Below, in pieces: positions 39,473 to 49,438 of a stretch of DNA of 64,000 nt (the stretch's first letter is position 1; the number at the start of each line of letters is the position of its first letter). Position numbers and translations under genes: made by a program. The notes under the pieces are model-generated. The model worked only from the letters and a program-made list of their open reading frames with translations. It was not told the origin of the DNA and did no database searches. The DNA is from an uncultured Clostridia bacterium (GTDB lineage: Bacteria; Bacillota; Clostridia; Christensenellales; CAG-314). The stretch is taken from positions 1-64,000 of the forward strand of contig CANPXV010000006.1 in the NCBI GenBank assembly GCA_947586855.1, given 5' to 3'.

Positions 39473-40945
39473 ATGAAAAACTACATTCGCATCAACCCCA
39501 AAGATAATGTGGCGGTGGCCCTTGCTCCCCTCAAAAAAGGCGAACAGGTAGAATCCGTCCGCCTTACGGAAGATATAGCCCAAGGGCACAAGCTGGCCCT
39601 TTGCGACATACCAAAGGGCACCGAAATCATCAAATACGGCAACCCCATCGGGCGGGCCACCTGCGATATTGCCGCAGGCAGTCACGTGCACGAGCACAAC
39701 ACGGCCACCATGCTGGGCAAGCAGCTTACCTATTGCTACAATCCCGTGCGCACCGCCGTGCCCAAGCAGCCGCCCGTCACCGTCAACGTCTACAAGCGTT
39801 TGGACGGCAATGTGGGCATACGCAACGAGCTGTGGGTGATACCCCTTGTGGGCTGCGTCAACGCTCAGGCACGGGCGATAGTGCGCCGTTTCAACGAAAA
39901 GCACCCCCGTCCGAGTGGTATTGACGGCGTGCACGCATTTACCCACCCATACGGCTGCTCTCAGATAGGCGAGGACCATGTGCGCACTCGCAGCCTGTTG
40001 CAGCAAATGGTCAGGCACCCCAATGCAGGCGGCGTACTTGTGCTGGGCTTGGGTTGCGAAAACAACAAAATGTCAGATTTTGTGGAGACGTTGGGCGACT
40101 ACGACCGCTCTCGCACCAGGTTTTTGGTGGCGCAGCAGGTGGAGGACGAAGTTGCCGAAGGCGTGCGCCTGTTGGAAGAGCTTTACTCTCTGGCACGGCA
40201 GGACGTGCGTGTGCCCTGCGATATCAGCTGCCTCAAAGTGGGGCTCAAATGCGGCGGTTCGGACGGCCTCAGCGGCTTGACGGCCAATCCTCTGGTGGGG
40301 TTGGTATCGGACAAGCTGGTGGGCTGCGGCGCAACTACCGTGCTTACCGAGGTGCCCGAGATGTTCGGTGCAGAGCAGCTGCTTATGGACAGGGCGGCGG
40401 ACGAGGCCACCTTCTGCAAGATAGTGAAACTTATCAACAACTTCAAGCAGTACTATGCCGACCACAATCAGCCCTGCTACGAAAATCCCTCGCCGGGCAA
40501 CCGTGCAGGAGGCATCACCACGTTGGAGGACAAGTCGCTGGGCTGCGTGCAGAAGTCGGGCAGCAGCGCCGTGTGCGACGTGGTGTTCGACGGCGAGCAT
40601 ATCATGTCGCACGGGCTCAATTTGCTCAACGGCCCGGGCAATGACATGGTGGCCGTCACCAATCTTGGGGCGGCAGGATGCCATCTGGTGCTGTTTACCA
40701 CGGGGCGGGGCACGCCGTTTGGCGGATTTGTGCCCACCGTCAAGATCGCTACCAACAGTCAATTGGCCGCCCACAAGCGCAATTGGATAGATTTTGACGC
40801 AGGCGACGTGCTGCAAAACGGCTTCGAGGCCTCGTGCGGGGCGTTGTTCCGTCTGGTTGTGGATGTGGCCAACGGCAAACAAACGGTAAACGAGTTGCAG
40901 GACAGCAGAGATATTGCTCTGTTCAAAACGGGTGTTACACTCTGA
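39473..40945 (+). CDS. uxaA: Altronate dehydratase
   Basis: SAF-like N-terminus plus GFxRxxGxxGxRNELWVIPxVGCVN-type core; YGCSQIGEDHVRTR, LKCGGSDGLSGLTANPLVG. Confidence 0.93.
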   Translation: MKNYIRINPKDNVAVALAPLKKGEQVESVRLTEDIAQGHKLALCDIPKGTEIIKYGNPIGRATCDIAAGSHVHEHNTATMLGKQLTYCYNPVRTAVPKQPPVTVNVYKRLDGNVGIRNELWVIPLVGCVNAQARAIVRRFNEKHPRPSGIDGVHAFTHPYGCSQIGEDHVRTRSLLQQMVRHPNAGGVLVLGLGCENNKMSDFVETLGDYDRSRTRFLVAQQVEDEVAEGVRLLEELYSLARQDVRVPCDISCLKVGLKCGGSDGLSGLTANPLVGLVSDKLVGCGATTVLTEVPEMFGAEQLLMDRAADEATFCKIVKLINNFKQYYADHNQPCYENPSPGNRAGGITTLEDKSLGCVQKSGSSAVCDVVFDGEHIMSHGLNLLNGPGNDMVAVTNLGAAGCHLVLFTTGRGTPFGGFVPTVKIATNSQLAAHKRNWIDFDAGDVLQNGFEASCGALFRLVVDVANGKQTVNELQDSRDIALFKTGVTL

Positions 40946-40962
40946 TATATAGGGGAGAAATC

Positions 40963-42354
40963 ATGAAAAAATTTTTGGATAAAAACTTTCTTTTGCAAAC
41001 GGAAACGGCGCAAAAACTGTATCACGGCTATGCCGAGCAGATGCCCATTTTCGACTTCCATTGCCACCTGCCCATTGCGGAGATCTACGAGGACAAGCAC
41101 TATCGCAGCATAACGGAAGTGTGGTTGGGCGGCGATCACTACAAGTGGCGTCTTATGAGAGAAATGGGCGTGGACGAAAAGTTTATCACGGGGGACGCCG
41201 ACGATTGGCAAAAGTTCCTCAAATATGCCGAGGTCATGCCCTATGCCATCGGCAACCCCATTTACCATTGGACCCATCTGGAATTGCAACGCTTTTTCGG
41301 CATCTACGACATCCTTTGCCCGTCAACGGCCCGCAAAATCTACGACGAGGCCAACGCCAAGCTCGCTACCCTTTCCGCCCGCAAGCTGATTGTGGATTCC
41401 AACGTCAAAACGCTGTTTACCACCGACGACCCGACGGACGATTTGCACTTCCACAAGCTGCTCTCTCAAACGGACTTTCCTGTCAGGGTGGCGCCCGCAT
41501 TCCGTCCCGACAAGGCGCTAAACATCACCCAACCCACCTTTGCCGGCTACATTGCCAACCTCGGCAAGGTGGTGGGCTACCCCATCGACGGTATTGCCGC
41601 CCTTATGCGTGCGCTTGCCGACCGTGTGGACTACTTCGACAGTGTGGGGTGCGTATGCTCCGACCACGCCTTGGACGTGGTGATGTATCTGCCCGCAACG
41701 GAAAGCAAGGTGGACGCCATTTTGCGCCGTGCGCTGCAAGGGCAGGCCATTTCGAGAGAGGACGAGGAAAAATATCGGGGCTTTGTGCTGGTGCACCTTG
41801 GCCGACTGTATGCCGCCCACAAATGGGTGCAACAGTATCACATCGGGGCTTTGCGCAACAATTCCGGCAGGTATATGCGGCTGCTGGGTGCGGATACGGG
41901 CTTCGACGCAATCGAGGACCAGCCCTTTGCCGCCAAGCTGAGTCACATTCTGGACGAGTTGGACTCCACCGACGAGCTGCCCAAGACGATATTGTACTGC
42001 CTCAACCCCCGAGACAACGAGGTGCTGGCCTCGCTCATCAACTGCTTTCAGCAGTCGGGCGTGGTGGGCAAGCTGCAATTTGGCTCGGCGTGGTGGTTCA
42101 ACGACCAAAAGGACGGCATAGAGCGTCAGCTTGTGGCGCTGTCGCAGTTGGGGCTGGTGTCCAAATTTGTAGGCATGCTTACCGATAGCCGCAGCTTTCT
42201 TTCCTACACCCGCCACGAGTATTTCCGCCGCGTGCTGTGCAACTATCTGGGCGGCCTTGTCGAGCGGGGCGAGTACCCCTGCGATTTGCCCACCGTGGGC
42301 GCAATAGTGCAGGATATCTGCTACAACAACGCCGAAAAATATTTTTCCAAATAA
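40963..42354 (+). CDS. uxaC: Glucuronate/galacturonate isomerase
   Basis: ATG 40963 with AGGGGAG RBS; MPIFDFHCHLPIAEIYEDKHYRSITEVWLGGDHYKWRLMR; QLQFGSAWWFNDQKDG-type C-terminus. Confidence 0.94.
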   Translation: MKKFLDKNFLLQTETAQKLYHGYAEQMPIFDFHCHLPIAEIYEDKHYRSITEVWLGGDHYKWRLMREMGVDEKFITGDADDWQKFLKYAEVMPYAIGNPIYHWTHLELQRFFGIYDILCPSTARKIYDEANAKLATLSARKLIVDSNVKTLFTTDDPTDDLHFHKLLSQTDFPVRVAPAFRPDKALNITQPTFAGYIANLGKVVGYPIDGIAALMRALADRVDYFDSVGCVCSDHALDVVMYLPATESKVDAILRRALQGQAISREDEEKYRGFVLVHLGRLYAAHKWVQQYHIGALRNNSGRYMRLLGADTGFDAIEDQPFAAKLSHILDELDSTDELPKTILYCLNPRDNEVLASLINCFQQSGVVGKLQFGSAWWFNDQKDGIERQLVALSQLGLVSKFVGMLTDSRSFLSYTRHEYFRRVLCNYLGGLVERGEYPCDLPTVGAIVQDICYNNAEKYFSK

Positions 42355-42395
42355 TTTTTGTGTAATTTTTGCATAATTTTTGCGTAATTTCTGCG
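42352..42395. repeat. Four imperfect 11-bp tandem repeats
   Basis: taatttttgtg / taatttttgca / taatttttgcg / taatttctgcg, starting at the uxaC stop codon. Confidence 0.85.
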
Positions 42396-42419
42396 TAAAA
42401 AACGTATTTCTCAAAAAAC

Positions 42420-42455
42420 AAGCGCATCTCTCAACAAATCGAGATGCGCTTTTTT
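42420..42455. terminator. Terminator between uxaC (+) and pectinesterase (-), possibly bidirectional
   Basis: AAGCGCATCTC-TCAACAAATC-GAGATGCGCTT followed by T-tract; A-tract on the other side. Confidence 0.88.
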
Positions 42456-42479
42456 GATTGTTTTTTGTGAATGGGACGA

Positions 42480-43382
42480 TTATCGGAAAAATTCTTTCAG
42501 TTCGGATATTTGTCTGGCGGTGAGCGTCTTGCTCCAACCCACACGGCCGTCTATATGCCTGTCCTCGGCAAAGCGGGCCGTCTTGTCTCGTTGGGTGTCG
42601 TTCCACTTGTCAAAGCCCTGCGGCAAGATGCAATCGCCGTAGCTGCATCCCACAAAACTTGCCTTGCCGAAGTCCCTCCAAGGGCGTGCCAAAAACACGC
42701 TTTGGGGCGCTTGCCCCACAAAGGTGCAGTTGTCGAACACAAAGCCCACCGCCTGATTTTTGTCGTGAGCGGGCGCCGCCACAAACCCGTGCCTGCCGTC
42801 CGCTTTGGACAGGAATGTGCACCTTTCAAACAGGCAATCGCCGCAGCCGAACACAAAATCCACCGTGCCCCGCACTTCACAGTGGCGGTAGATCTGCCTC
42901 GAACGGATGTGTTTGCGTAGCTTGTCCTTCAAAAAGCCGTCGTAGCGCTCTATCAGGTCGTCGGGCAGCGGCCCGCAAAACAGCGTGTCCTGTTCGCTGT
43001 CCAGCAGACAGTTCTCCGCCAAAAAATCCCCTCCGTACACAGTCAGCGCCACCTCCTGCCCCTTTTGGGGAGAGTTGCCTGCGTCGTTGGCCACAGTCAG
43101 GTTGCGTAGCGTTATTTCGTCGGCGCAAACGGCCACGGTGTACGTCCGAAAGGTGTTCAGCTCCACGCCCTTTTCGTCGGGCTTTTTGGCATAGTCGTCC
43201 CACACGATGACCGTATTGTCCCTGTCGGCGCCCTCTATCGTCAATCCGAGGGTGTTCAGCTCCAACTTGCAGCGGTACACGCCCCGTTGCAGCACAATCC
43301 CGGTGTAGGGCAGCGCACTGTCGACAATTTGTTGCAGGTCGTCGTCGGGCGAAGCGAAAATTGTATGCAATATCTTGCTCAT
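42480..43382 (-). CDS. CE8 pectinesterase without signal peptide
   Basis: 300 aa; ALTVYGGDFLAENCLLDSEQDTLFCG, VRGTVDFVFGCGDCLFERC, VFLARPWRDFGKASFVGC. Confidence 0.9.
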   Translation of the reverse strand: MSKILHTIFASPDDDLQQIVDSALPYTGIVLQRGVYRCKLELNTLGLTIEGADRDNTVIVWDDYAKKPDEKGVELNTFRTYTVAVCADEITLRNLTVANDAGNSPQKGQEVALTVYGGDFLAENCLLDSEQDTLFCGPLPDDLIERYDGFLKDKLRKHIRSRQIYRHCEVRGTVDFVFGCGDCLFERCTFLSKADGRHGFVAAPAHDKNQAVGFVFDNCTFVGQAPQSVFLARPWRDFGKASFVGCSYGDCILPQGFDKWNDTQRDKTARFAEDRHIDGRVGWSKTLTARQISELKEFFR

Positions 43383-43633
43383 ACCGCTATTTTAGCGCAC
43401 AAGCGGCGGTCTGTCAACAACAGAGTTTCAGTTGGCCTGCCGCAGTGCGATCCGCCCTTTGCGCTTGCCGTCCAAAAGATGTTCAAAACTGAAACAAAAT
43501 TTCAGAATATGCACAAAATGGACATAATTTGAGGCAAAAATGCCGTTTTTTGTCCATATTTGGTATGGAAATTTTGACAAACATTTTGTAAAATTATTTC
43601 GTAAAATAATGAGAAAGTGGGGTACAATGCTTT

Positions 43634-44239
43634 TTGGCGCAAAAATCTTTGACCTTTGCCCAATATCGAGCGGCGGATGTTGCGATATTTACCGTTATCG
43701 CCACTGCGTTTGAGGCGCTTGTAACATTGGCGGCCACACAGTGGTTTCCCGATCAGGCGTACTCCATCAGCTTTGTGTACGTGTTTGCCGCCCTGGTGGC
43801 AATGCGATGGGGCGCCTGGATGCTTGTCCCCACAACCACAAGCGCATTGGCCTACTGCTTGGTGTTGCAGGCCGATTGGCAGATGTATCTGGTGATGGCA
43901 CTTGGCAATGCCTTTTGCGTGTTGTTGCTGGTGTTGCACAAACTTATCGGCAAGCAGCGCATAAGAGACTCGGCCTGGTGGACAACGCTGTATGTGGCGG
44001 CCACCTACGTGTTTGTATCTGCGGGGCGTTTGTTGGTGGGCTTGCCCATGCCGCAGATAACCGTTGCGGCCAGCCTCAACAGCATATTGTACGATGCGCT
44101 TCCTGCGGCGTTTGCGTTGGTGGTGGTGCTCATCTGCCGCAAGCAAAACGGCCTGTTCGAGGATCAGAAACACTACTTGATACGCACCCAAAAGGAACGG
44201 GACAAAGAACTGCGTCAATCCAACATTGACGAGCAATAG
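43634..44239 (+). CDS. Multi-pass membrane protein, first gene of the importer operon
   Basis: 201 aa, TTG start; 5-6 hydrophobic segments, charged C-terminal tail. Confidence 0.6.
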   Translation: MAQKSLTFAQYRAADVAIFTVIATAFEALVTLAATQWFPDQAYSISFVYVFAALVAMRWGAWMLVPTTTSALAYCLVLQADWQMYLVMALGNAFCVLLLVLHKLIGKQRIRDSAWWTTLYVAATYVFVSAGRLLVGLPMPQITVAASLNSILYDALPAAFALVVVLICRKQNGLFEDQKHYLIRTQKERDKELRQSNIDEQ

Positions 44240-44274
44240 AACAAATTTCAGCAAAATTTTTTGGAGGAAATCCA

Positions 44275-45336
44275 ATGGCAGAAAAAGTATCAGAGCTCAT
44301 TTTCGATGAGCAAACGAAAACTTATTCCATGGACCCCGAGCAAGTAGTACGAGACGATGTGGAAAAGCATCATTGGCTAAACACGGCCAAGACCATTCTC
44401 AAAGATTGGCGGCTGTACCTGATGCTTGTTCCCATGCTGTTTGTGTTTATTTGCTGGCGTTACCTGCCGATGTACGAACTGTTGGGGAGTTTCAAACTGT
44501 CCCAAACGGGCGTAGAAGTCAACGACCAACTTTATCTGGGATTTTCCAGCTTCAAAACTCTGTTGTTTGGCGGCACCGAGCTGTCCATGGAGTTTTGGCG
44601 CGCATTCCGCAACACATTTTTGCTTAGTTTTTACGGATTGTGCTTTGGCTTTCCCATGCCGATAATTTTGGCGTTGTTCTTCAACGAGATCAAGTCCAAC
44701 ATCATGCGCAGCACCTTCCAGGTGCTCACATACCTGCCCAAGTTTATGTCCACCGTTGTCATGACAACGTTGGTTACAATGTTGGTCAAGGAGAGCAACA
44801 TCGTCTCCGGCATGGGCGTCATTTCGCAGGCGTTGCAAGCGATGGGCATCATCTCTCCCGAAGTGGCCGAGGCAGGCCTGCTCAAAAATCCCGACCTGTT
44901 CCGCACGATCTACCAGGTCAGCGGCATCTGGGAGGGCGCAGGTTACGACAGCATAGTGTATTTTGCGGCGGTGATAGCCATCTCGCCCACCAGCTACGAG
45001 GCGGCGCAGATAGACGGCGCCGGCAAAATGGCGCAAATGAGATACGTGGTGCTGCCCAGCATTTTGTCCACAGTGGTCATCATGCTCATCACTCGTATCG
45101 GCTCGCTGCTCAGCGTAGGCTATGAAAAAGTTTTGTTGTTGTACAACAGCAACACTTGGGTCACCGCAGACGTTGTGTCCACCTTCTCATATCGCTACGG
45201 CGGCATGGGCGGGGGCGGTTCCAGCCAGCCCGGCTTGGCGTCCGCAGCGGAAATGATCAACAACCTGATAGGTATGGTGCTTGTCATCGGTGCCAATGCG
45301 ATCGCCCGCAAGGCAAGCGACGTTTCGCTGTACTAA
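44275..45336 (+). CDS. Carbohydrate ABC transporter permease, LplB-like
   Basis: SPTSYEAAQIDGAGKMAQMRYVVLPSILSTVVIMLITRIGSLLSVGYEKVLLLYN. Confidence 0.92.
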   Translation: MAEKVSELIFDEQTKTYSMDPEQVVRDDVEKHHWLNTAKTILKDWRLYLMLVPMLFVFICWRYLPMYELLGSFKLSQTGVEVNDQLYLGFSSFKTLLFGGTELSMEFWRAFRNTFLLSFYGLCFGFPMPIILALFFNEIKSNIMRSTFQVLTYLPKFMSTVVMTTLVTMLVKESNIVSGMGVISQALQAMGIISPEVAEAGLLKNPDLFRTIYQVSGIWEGAGYDSIVYFAAVIAISPTSYEAAQIDGAGKMAQMRYVVLPSILSTVVIMLITRIGSLLSVGYEKVLLLYNSNTWVTADVVSTFSYRYGGMGGGGSSQPGLASAAEMINNLIGMVLVIGANAIARKASDVSLY

Positions 45337-45348
45337 GGAGGATAAGAT

Positions 45349-46239
45349 ATGAAACGGAAATTAGCAGCATCCGAACTGATATTCAAAATTCTGTCCTATC
45401 TGTTCCTTGGTATATTTGCGCTGATGTGCCTGTATCCCTTTGTATTTACGCTCAGCAGCTCCATCAGCAGCTCGGAGGCGGTGGACAGCAACCAAGTCAT
45501 TTTGCTGCCCAAGGGCATACAGTTTGACGCATTCAAAACGATGTTCACCGACAACCTGTTCTGGAACGCCTACGCCAACACGCTGTTTTTGACGGTGTTT
45601 GGTACCGTGTGGGCGTTGGGAGTGGCCATCCTTGGCGGATATGCGCTCTCCAAAAAGCGTTTGCTGTTCCGCAAGGGATTCAACTTCTTTCTGGTGTTTA
45701 CCATGTGGTTCAGCGCAGGTATCGTCCCTCAATACCTCAACTATGTCAAGACAAGAGACATATTTAACAGCCTTGGCATAATGGACGACAAGTGGTTGAT
45801 CGTCATTGCCATGGGTATGGCCGCCATGAACATCATCTTGTTGCGCAACGCTTTCGAGGGAGTGCCCTCCGAAATCGAAGAGGCGGCAATAGTGGACGGC
45901 GCCACCGAAATGCAGGTGCTGACAAAGGTGTATATCCCCATGTCCAAGTCCACGATAGCCACTGTCACATTGTTCTTTGCAATATCCCGTTGGAACGGCT
46001 ACTTCTGGGCAAGACAAATGATACAAAACTCCAACGAGTATCCGTTGCAGGTGTTCATTCGTCTCAAATTGGAGGACTACACCAACCTGGAATACCTTGC
46101 CGGTTGGAGCGAAAACTACTCGGCCAACTCGGCAATATACGCACTGATAATTTGCGCCGTGATACCCATCCTTATCATTTACCCCTTCATCCAAAAGTAC
46201 TTTGCCAAGGGCGTAAACATGGGCGGCGTCAAAGAATAG
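45349..46239 (+). CDS. Carbohydrate ABC transporter permease, YtcP/LplC-like
   Basis: LRNAFEGVPSEIEEAAIVDGATEMQVLTKVYIPMSKSTIATVTLFFAISRWNGYFWARQMI. Confidence 0.92.
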   Translation: MKRKLAASELIFKILSYLFLGIFALMCLYPFVFTLSSSISSSEAVDSNQVILLPKGIQFDAFKTMFTDNLFWNAYANTLFLTVFGTVWALGVAILGGYALSKKRLLFRKGFNFFLVFTMWFSAGIVPQYLNYVKTRDIFNSLGIMDDKWLIVIAMGMAAMNIILLRNAFEGVPSEIEEAAIVDGATEMQVLTKVYIPMSKSTIATVTLFFAISRWNGYFWARQMIQNSNEYPLQVFIRLKLEDYTNLEYLAGWSENYSANSAIYALIICAVIPILIIYPFIQKYFAKGVNMGGVKE

Positions 46240-46308
46240 TCAAATGGCAACACCCGCTTTTAGCGGTAAACAAAAAAATCAAAAAATATATTTTTTAGGA
46301 GGAAAAAC

Positions 46309-48621
46309 ATGAAAAAGAGCAAAATCATTTTGTCGGTTGTGCTCGCTCTCGTGTTGGTTTGCACGGCGCTTGTCGCTGTTGCCTGCCACAAGCATGAGTT
46401 TGGCGGCGAGTGGTATGCAGATGCCACAAGTCACTGGCAAAAAGCCACCTGTGAGCATACCGAAGAAATCGGCAACAAGGCTCCGCACAATTTCCAAAAC
46501 GGACGTTGCACGGTTTGCGGTTACACACAGGATCTGAGCACTTTGCTGCCCTATGCCGAAAACACCGTTCTGCGCATTGCCGCAGGCTACAACAACGGTG
46601 ACACGGGTATCACCTTCTCGGCAAGCAAGGCAGGCTCCGGCGTCAAACTGTCCGACGGCACTACCTACAACGAAGGCGACCTGAAACCCACTTGGAAACA
46701 AATTTCCGAAGATATGAAAATCAAGTTCGAGAACAAATACTCCGGAAAGAGCGCTTCCAACGAGTACGACTATTGGGTAACGGCAGAAAACACCGCAGCT
46801 GTTGACATCATGTCCGGTACTGCCACCAAATTGCAGGAAGGCGGTGCACAAGGTTTGTTCATCAACCTTGTTGACTACCTTGACAAGATGCCCAACTTCC
46901 GTCAATATCTCCAAGACAACCCCATTGTTCGTTTGTCCGTAACGGGCAGCGTAACAGGTAGCAATGCAGGCGCAATCTATTTCAGCCCCTACTTTGACGG
47001 CGTTGACGACATCGAGCGTTTCCCGCTGGTTCGTGCCGATTTGGTGAGAACCCTTCTCGACGGAACAACGGATTATTCCGGTGCCAATCGTGCTGTTACT
47101 GTCGGCAAGTATCAACCCTACATGCCCACAACCGGCACTGTTGCGGTAGAATCTTTGACCGCTGACGGCAAAGGCACACAAACAATCACCAAAGATTACA
47201 GCAAGTACGGCAACATCATACAAAAGATGAACGCCGAAACCAATCTTACAGGTAACAAGGCCGTTGCAATGTTCCGCGAGTACATCGACAAGACCTATGG
47301 CGACACCTATGCAAAGCGTTCTGACCTGTTCCTCGGCTATGATGCTGCTTGGGATGCTGACGAACTTGTAGCTTTGCTGCGTTGCGCCGTTGCTTCTCTG
47401 AACGACAGCACAAACGAGCATAACCCCATTTCCGGTCTGTACAGCCGTGAGACGGAAAACACTCAACGCGAAGTTGACCTGTTCCGCTTTGCCGGCAGCC
47501 TGTTTGGTGTGCGCGGTATGGAATCTCGTCAGGACTATCTGTACTTTGACAAGGACGGCAAGCTCCATGACGCTCGTCAGGAAACAGACGCTTACGAAGC
47601 TGTTCTGCGCCTCAACGCCATGAAAGAGGAAGGTTTGGTTTCTGTTACCGGTTCCGTCAACAGCCAGGATCGTCTTGCAAGAGACGCCGGTATCGTTTCG
47701 TACGATTACAGCCAGACTCAAACAATCTACAATGACACAGAACTCAACGGCGGCAAAAACGCTGTGGATAAGAATCAAAAAGGCGAAGAGTACACCCCGA
47801 TGATGGTGCCCGTAGCTCACTGGGACGACGGCACAGGCGCACAGTATTTCAGATTTACCGAGTCCTGGCGTTCCGTCAAGACCGAAGGTTGGGCAATCTC
47901 CAAGGCCGGCGTTGGCAGCGATACCAACAAGCTCAATGCGGCCCTTGCTCTCATCGACTTTGCGTTCTCTGTTCAGGGTCAAATCACCATGTCCTATGGT
48001 TCTGACGACTTCATCAAGGTCAAAAATGCAGATGCAGTTGTCAACATCATGTCCGATATCCCCAACAAGTACGAGACATTCACCTTCAACGGAGAAGAGT
48101 GGCCTGTGATTTCCGACGGTTGCGCAACAGACCTTGCAAACCTTGCAAGCGGCAACTACACCAACTTTGCTCGTTTCTATCTTGGATCCACGTTGAACGG
48201 CTTCCCCAAGAGCCAGGCGTTCGAGTATCAATGCACTCACGAAGTAGGTAAGGCAGGCGCAGGAAAAGTTTCCGCCGCTATCGGACTTGGCACCGTCAAG
48301 CACCCCGTTCTCAGTGTAAACAGCGACAATATGTGGTATACGTCTGTTCCCACAACGTTGCCTCACACCACAACCGAGAACACCGCCATCAACAGCTACA
48401 CCGAACTTGGCACAAGCAAGTGGAGCAGCTCTTCCGGCCAGAACATCAACGTGTTCATCGAGATCATCAAGCTCGGTTGGAGCAACACAGCTATCACAGC
48501 AACAAGTGCTCAGACGGCAGTGAACGTTGTAAAGACTGATTGGCACGGAACGCAATACCTGACTTACAAGCAAGCCGCTTGGGACAGACTGCTTCAATTC
48601 TACAACACTCTTAGCAAATAA
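46309..48621 (+). CDS. Carbohydrate-binding ABC transporter lipoprotein (LipO-like) with Cys/His-containing N-terminal motif
   Basis: 770 aa; lipobox VCTALVAVACHK; follows LplB/YtcP-like permeases; WRSVKTEGWAISKAGVGSDTNKLNAALALIDFAFSVQGQ. Confidence 0.85.
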   Translation: MKKSKIILSVVLALVLVCTALVAVACHKHEFGGEWYADATSHWQKATCEHTEEIGNKAPHNFQNGRCTVCGYTQDLSTLLPYAENTVLRIAAGYNNGDTGITFSASKAGSGVKLSDGTTYNEGDLKPTWKQISEDMKIKFENKYSGKSASNEYDYWVTAENTAAVDIMSGTATKLQEGGAQGLFINLVDYLDKMPNFRQYLQDNPIVRLSVTGSVTGSNAGAIYFSPYFDGVDDIERFPLVRADLVRTLLDGTTDYSGANRAVTVGKYQPYMPTTGTVAVESLTADGKGTQTITKDYSKYGNIIQKMNAETNLTGNKAVAMFREYIDKTYGDTYAKRSDLFLGYDAAWDADELVALLRCAVASLNDSTNEHNPISGLYSRETENTQREVDLFRFAGSLFGVRGMESRQDYLYFDKDGKLHDARQETDAYEAVLRLNAMKEEGLVSVTGSVNSQDRLARDAGIVSYDYSQTQTIYNDTELNGGKNAVDKNQKGEEYTPMMVPVAHWDDGTGAQYFRFTESWRSVKTEGWAISKAGVGSDTNKLNAALALIDFAFSVQGQITMSYGSDDFIKVKNADAVVNIMSDIPNKYETFTFNGEEWPVISDGCATDLANLASGNYTNFARFYLGSTLNGFPKSQAFEYQCTHEVGKAGAGKVSAAIGLGTVKHPVLSVNSDNMWYTSVPTTLPHTTTENTAINSYTELGTSKWSSSSGQNINVFIEIIKLGWSNTAITATSAQTAVNVVKTDWHGTQYLTYKQAAWDRLLQFYNTLSK

Positions 48622-48665
48622 CAAAATCGATTGCAGCAGTGCAACAAACTGCAAACAATTTGTTC

Positions 48666-48690
48666 CTCGGGGAGGCGTCCCCTCCCCGAG
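48666..48690 (+). other. Intercistronic hairpin without T-tract after the binding-protein gene
   Basis: CTCGGGGAGG-CGTCC-CCTCCCCGAG, perfect 10-bp stem; downstream bases agggcaaatt are not a U-tract. Confidence 0.85.
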
Positions 48691-48745
48691 AGGGCAAATT
48701 ACAAAACAATTCCGTCACTTGTGACAGAACGGAGGACTGAAAACT

Positions 48746-49438
48746 ATGTTTAAGTCGCAGATGAGATTTCAAAAAATCCTTTGCTTGGCATGCCTCATAT
48801 TGTCGGCATTGCTGTTTGTGTACGCAATAGGATTTGTCACCCCGATTTACGATCAGTATTTCCTCACCATGGACAGAGAACTCGGCGAAGACTATGCCCG
48901 TGTGGAGGGCGCTCAGATCTTTTGGGAGTTGGAAACGTTGACCAGCTACGAAGTGCGGGACGTTTTTGACAGCAACAATAACTGGGTGGGCACCGAAAAT
49001 GTCAAGGTGCGAGAGATTGGGCTGATCGATCAGATGTTGGGCGTTGCCATTGCAGATATATGTGTAGCGATTTTGTTATTTGTTTTCAACACCCACAAGC
49101 GCAGAAAGTACTACATCGGCAATTATATCGCCACCGGGGTATATGCAGCTTACAATGTCGCCATTGCCGCCTGGATAATCGCTCGCCTCAACTACTTTAT
49201 CAAGGGCTTTGCAAAGGTCAACCTCGAACAGCTCAAAGCGTTTTGCGAAGAGCAAAACATCGCCTATCGCCCGCAAGCCACAACCAACATTTTGTATGTG
49301 GGCATTGCGCTGTGCGTTGTTTTGATGCTGGCCGCTGTGGCAGTGGTGCTCAACTTACTTTGGAAATTACAGCTTCAAAAGCGTGAAAATAAACTGTTGC
49401 AACAAAACCAAGCAGAGGAGGTGGCAGTCAATGGCTAA
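48746..49438 (+). CDS. 4-TM membrane protein of unknown function (importer-associated)
   Basis: 230 aa; ACLILSALLFVYAIGFV, GVAIADICVAILLFVF, IATGVYAAYNVAIAAWIIA, VGIALCVVLMLAAVAVVLNLL. Confidence 0.75.
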   Translation: MFKSQMRFQKILCLACLILSALLFVYAIGFVTPIYDQYFLTMDRELGEDYARVEGAQIFWELETLTSYEVRDVFDSNNNWVGTENVKVREIGLIDQMLGVAIADICVAILLFVFNTHKRRKYYIGNYIATGVYAAYNVAIAAWIIARLNYFIKGFAKVNLEQLKAFCEEQNIAYRPQATTNILYVGIALCVVLMLAAVAVVLNLLWKLQLQKRENKLLQQNQAEEVAVNG

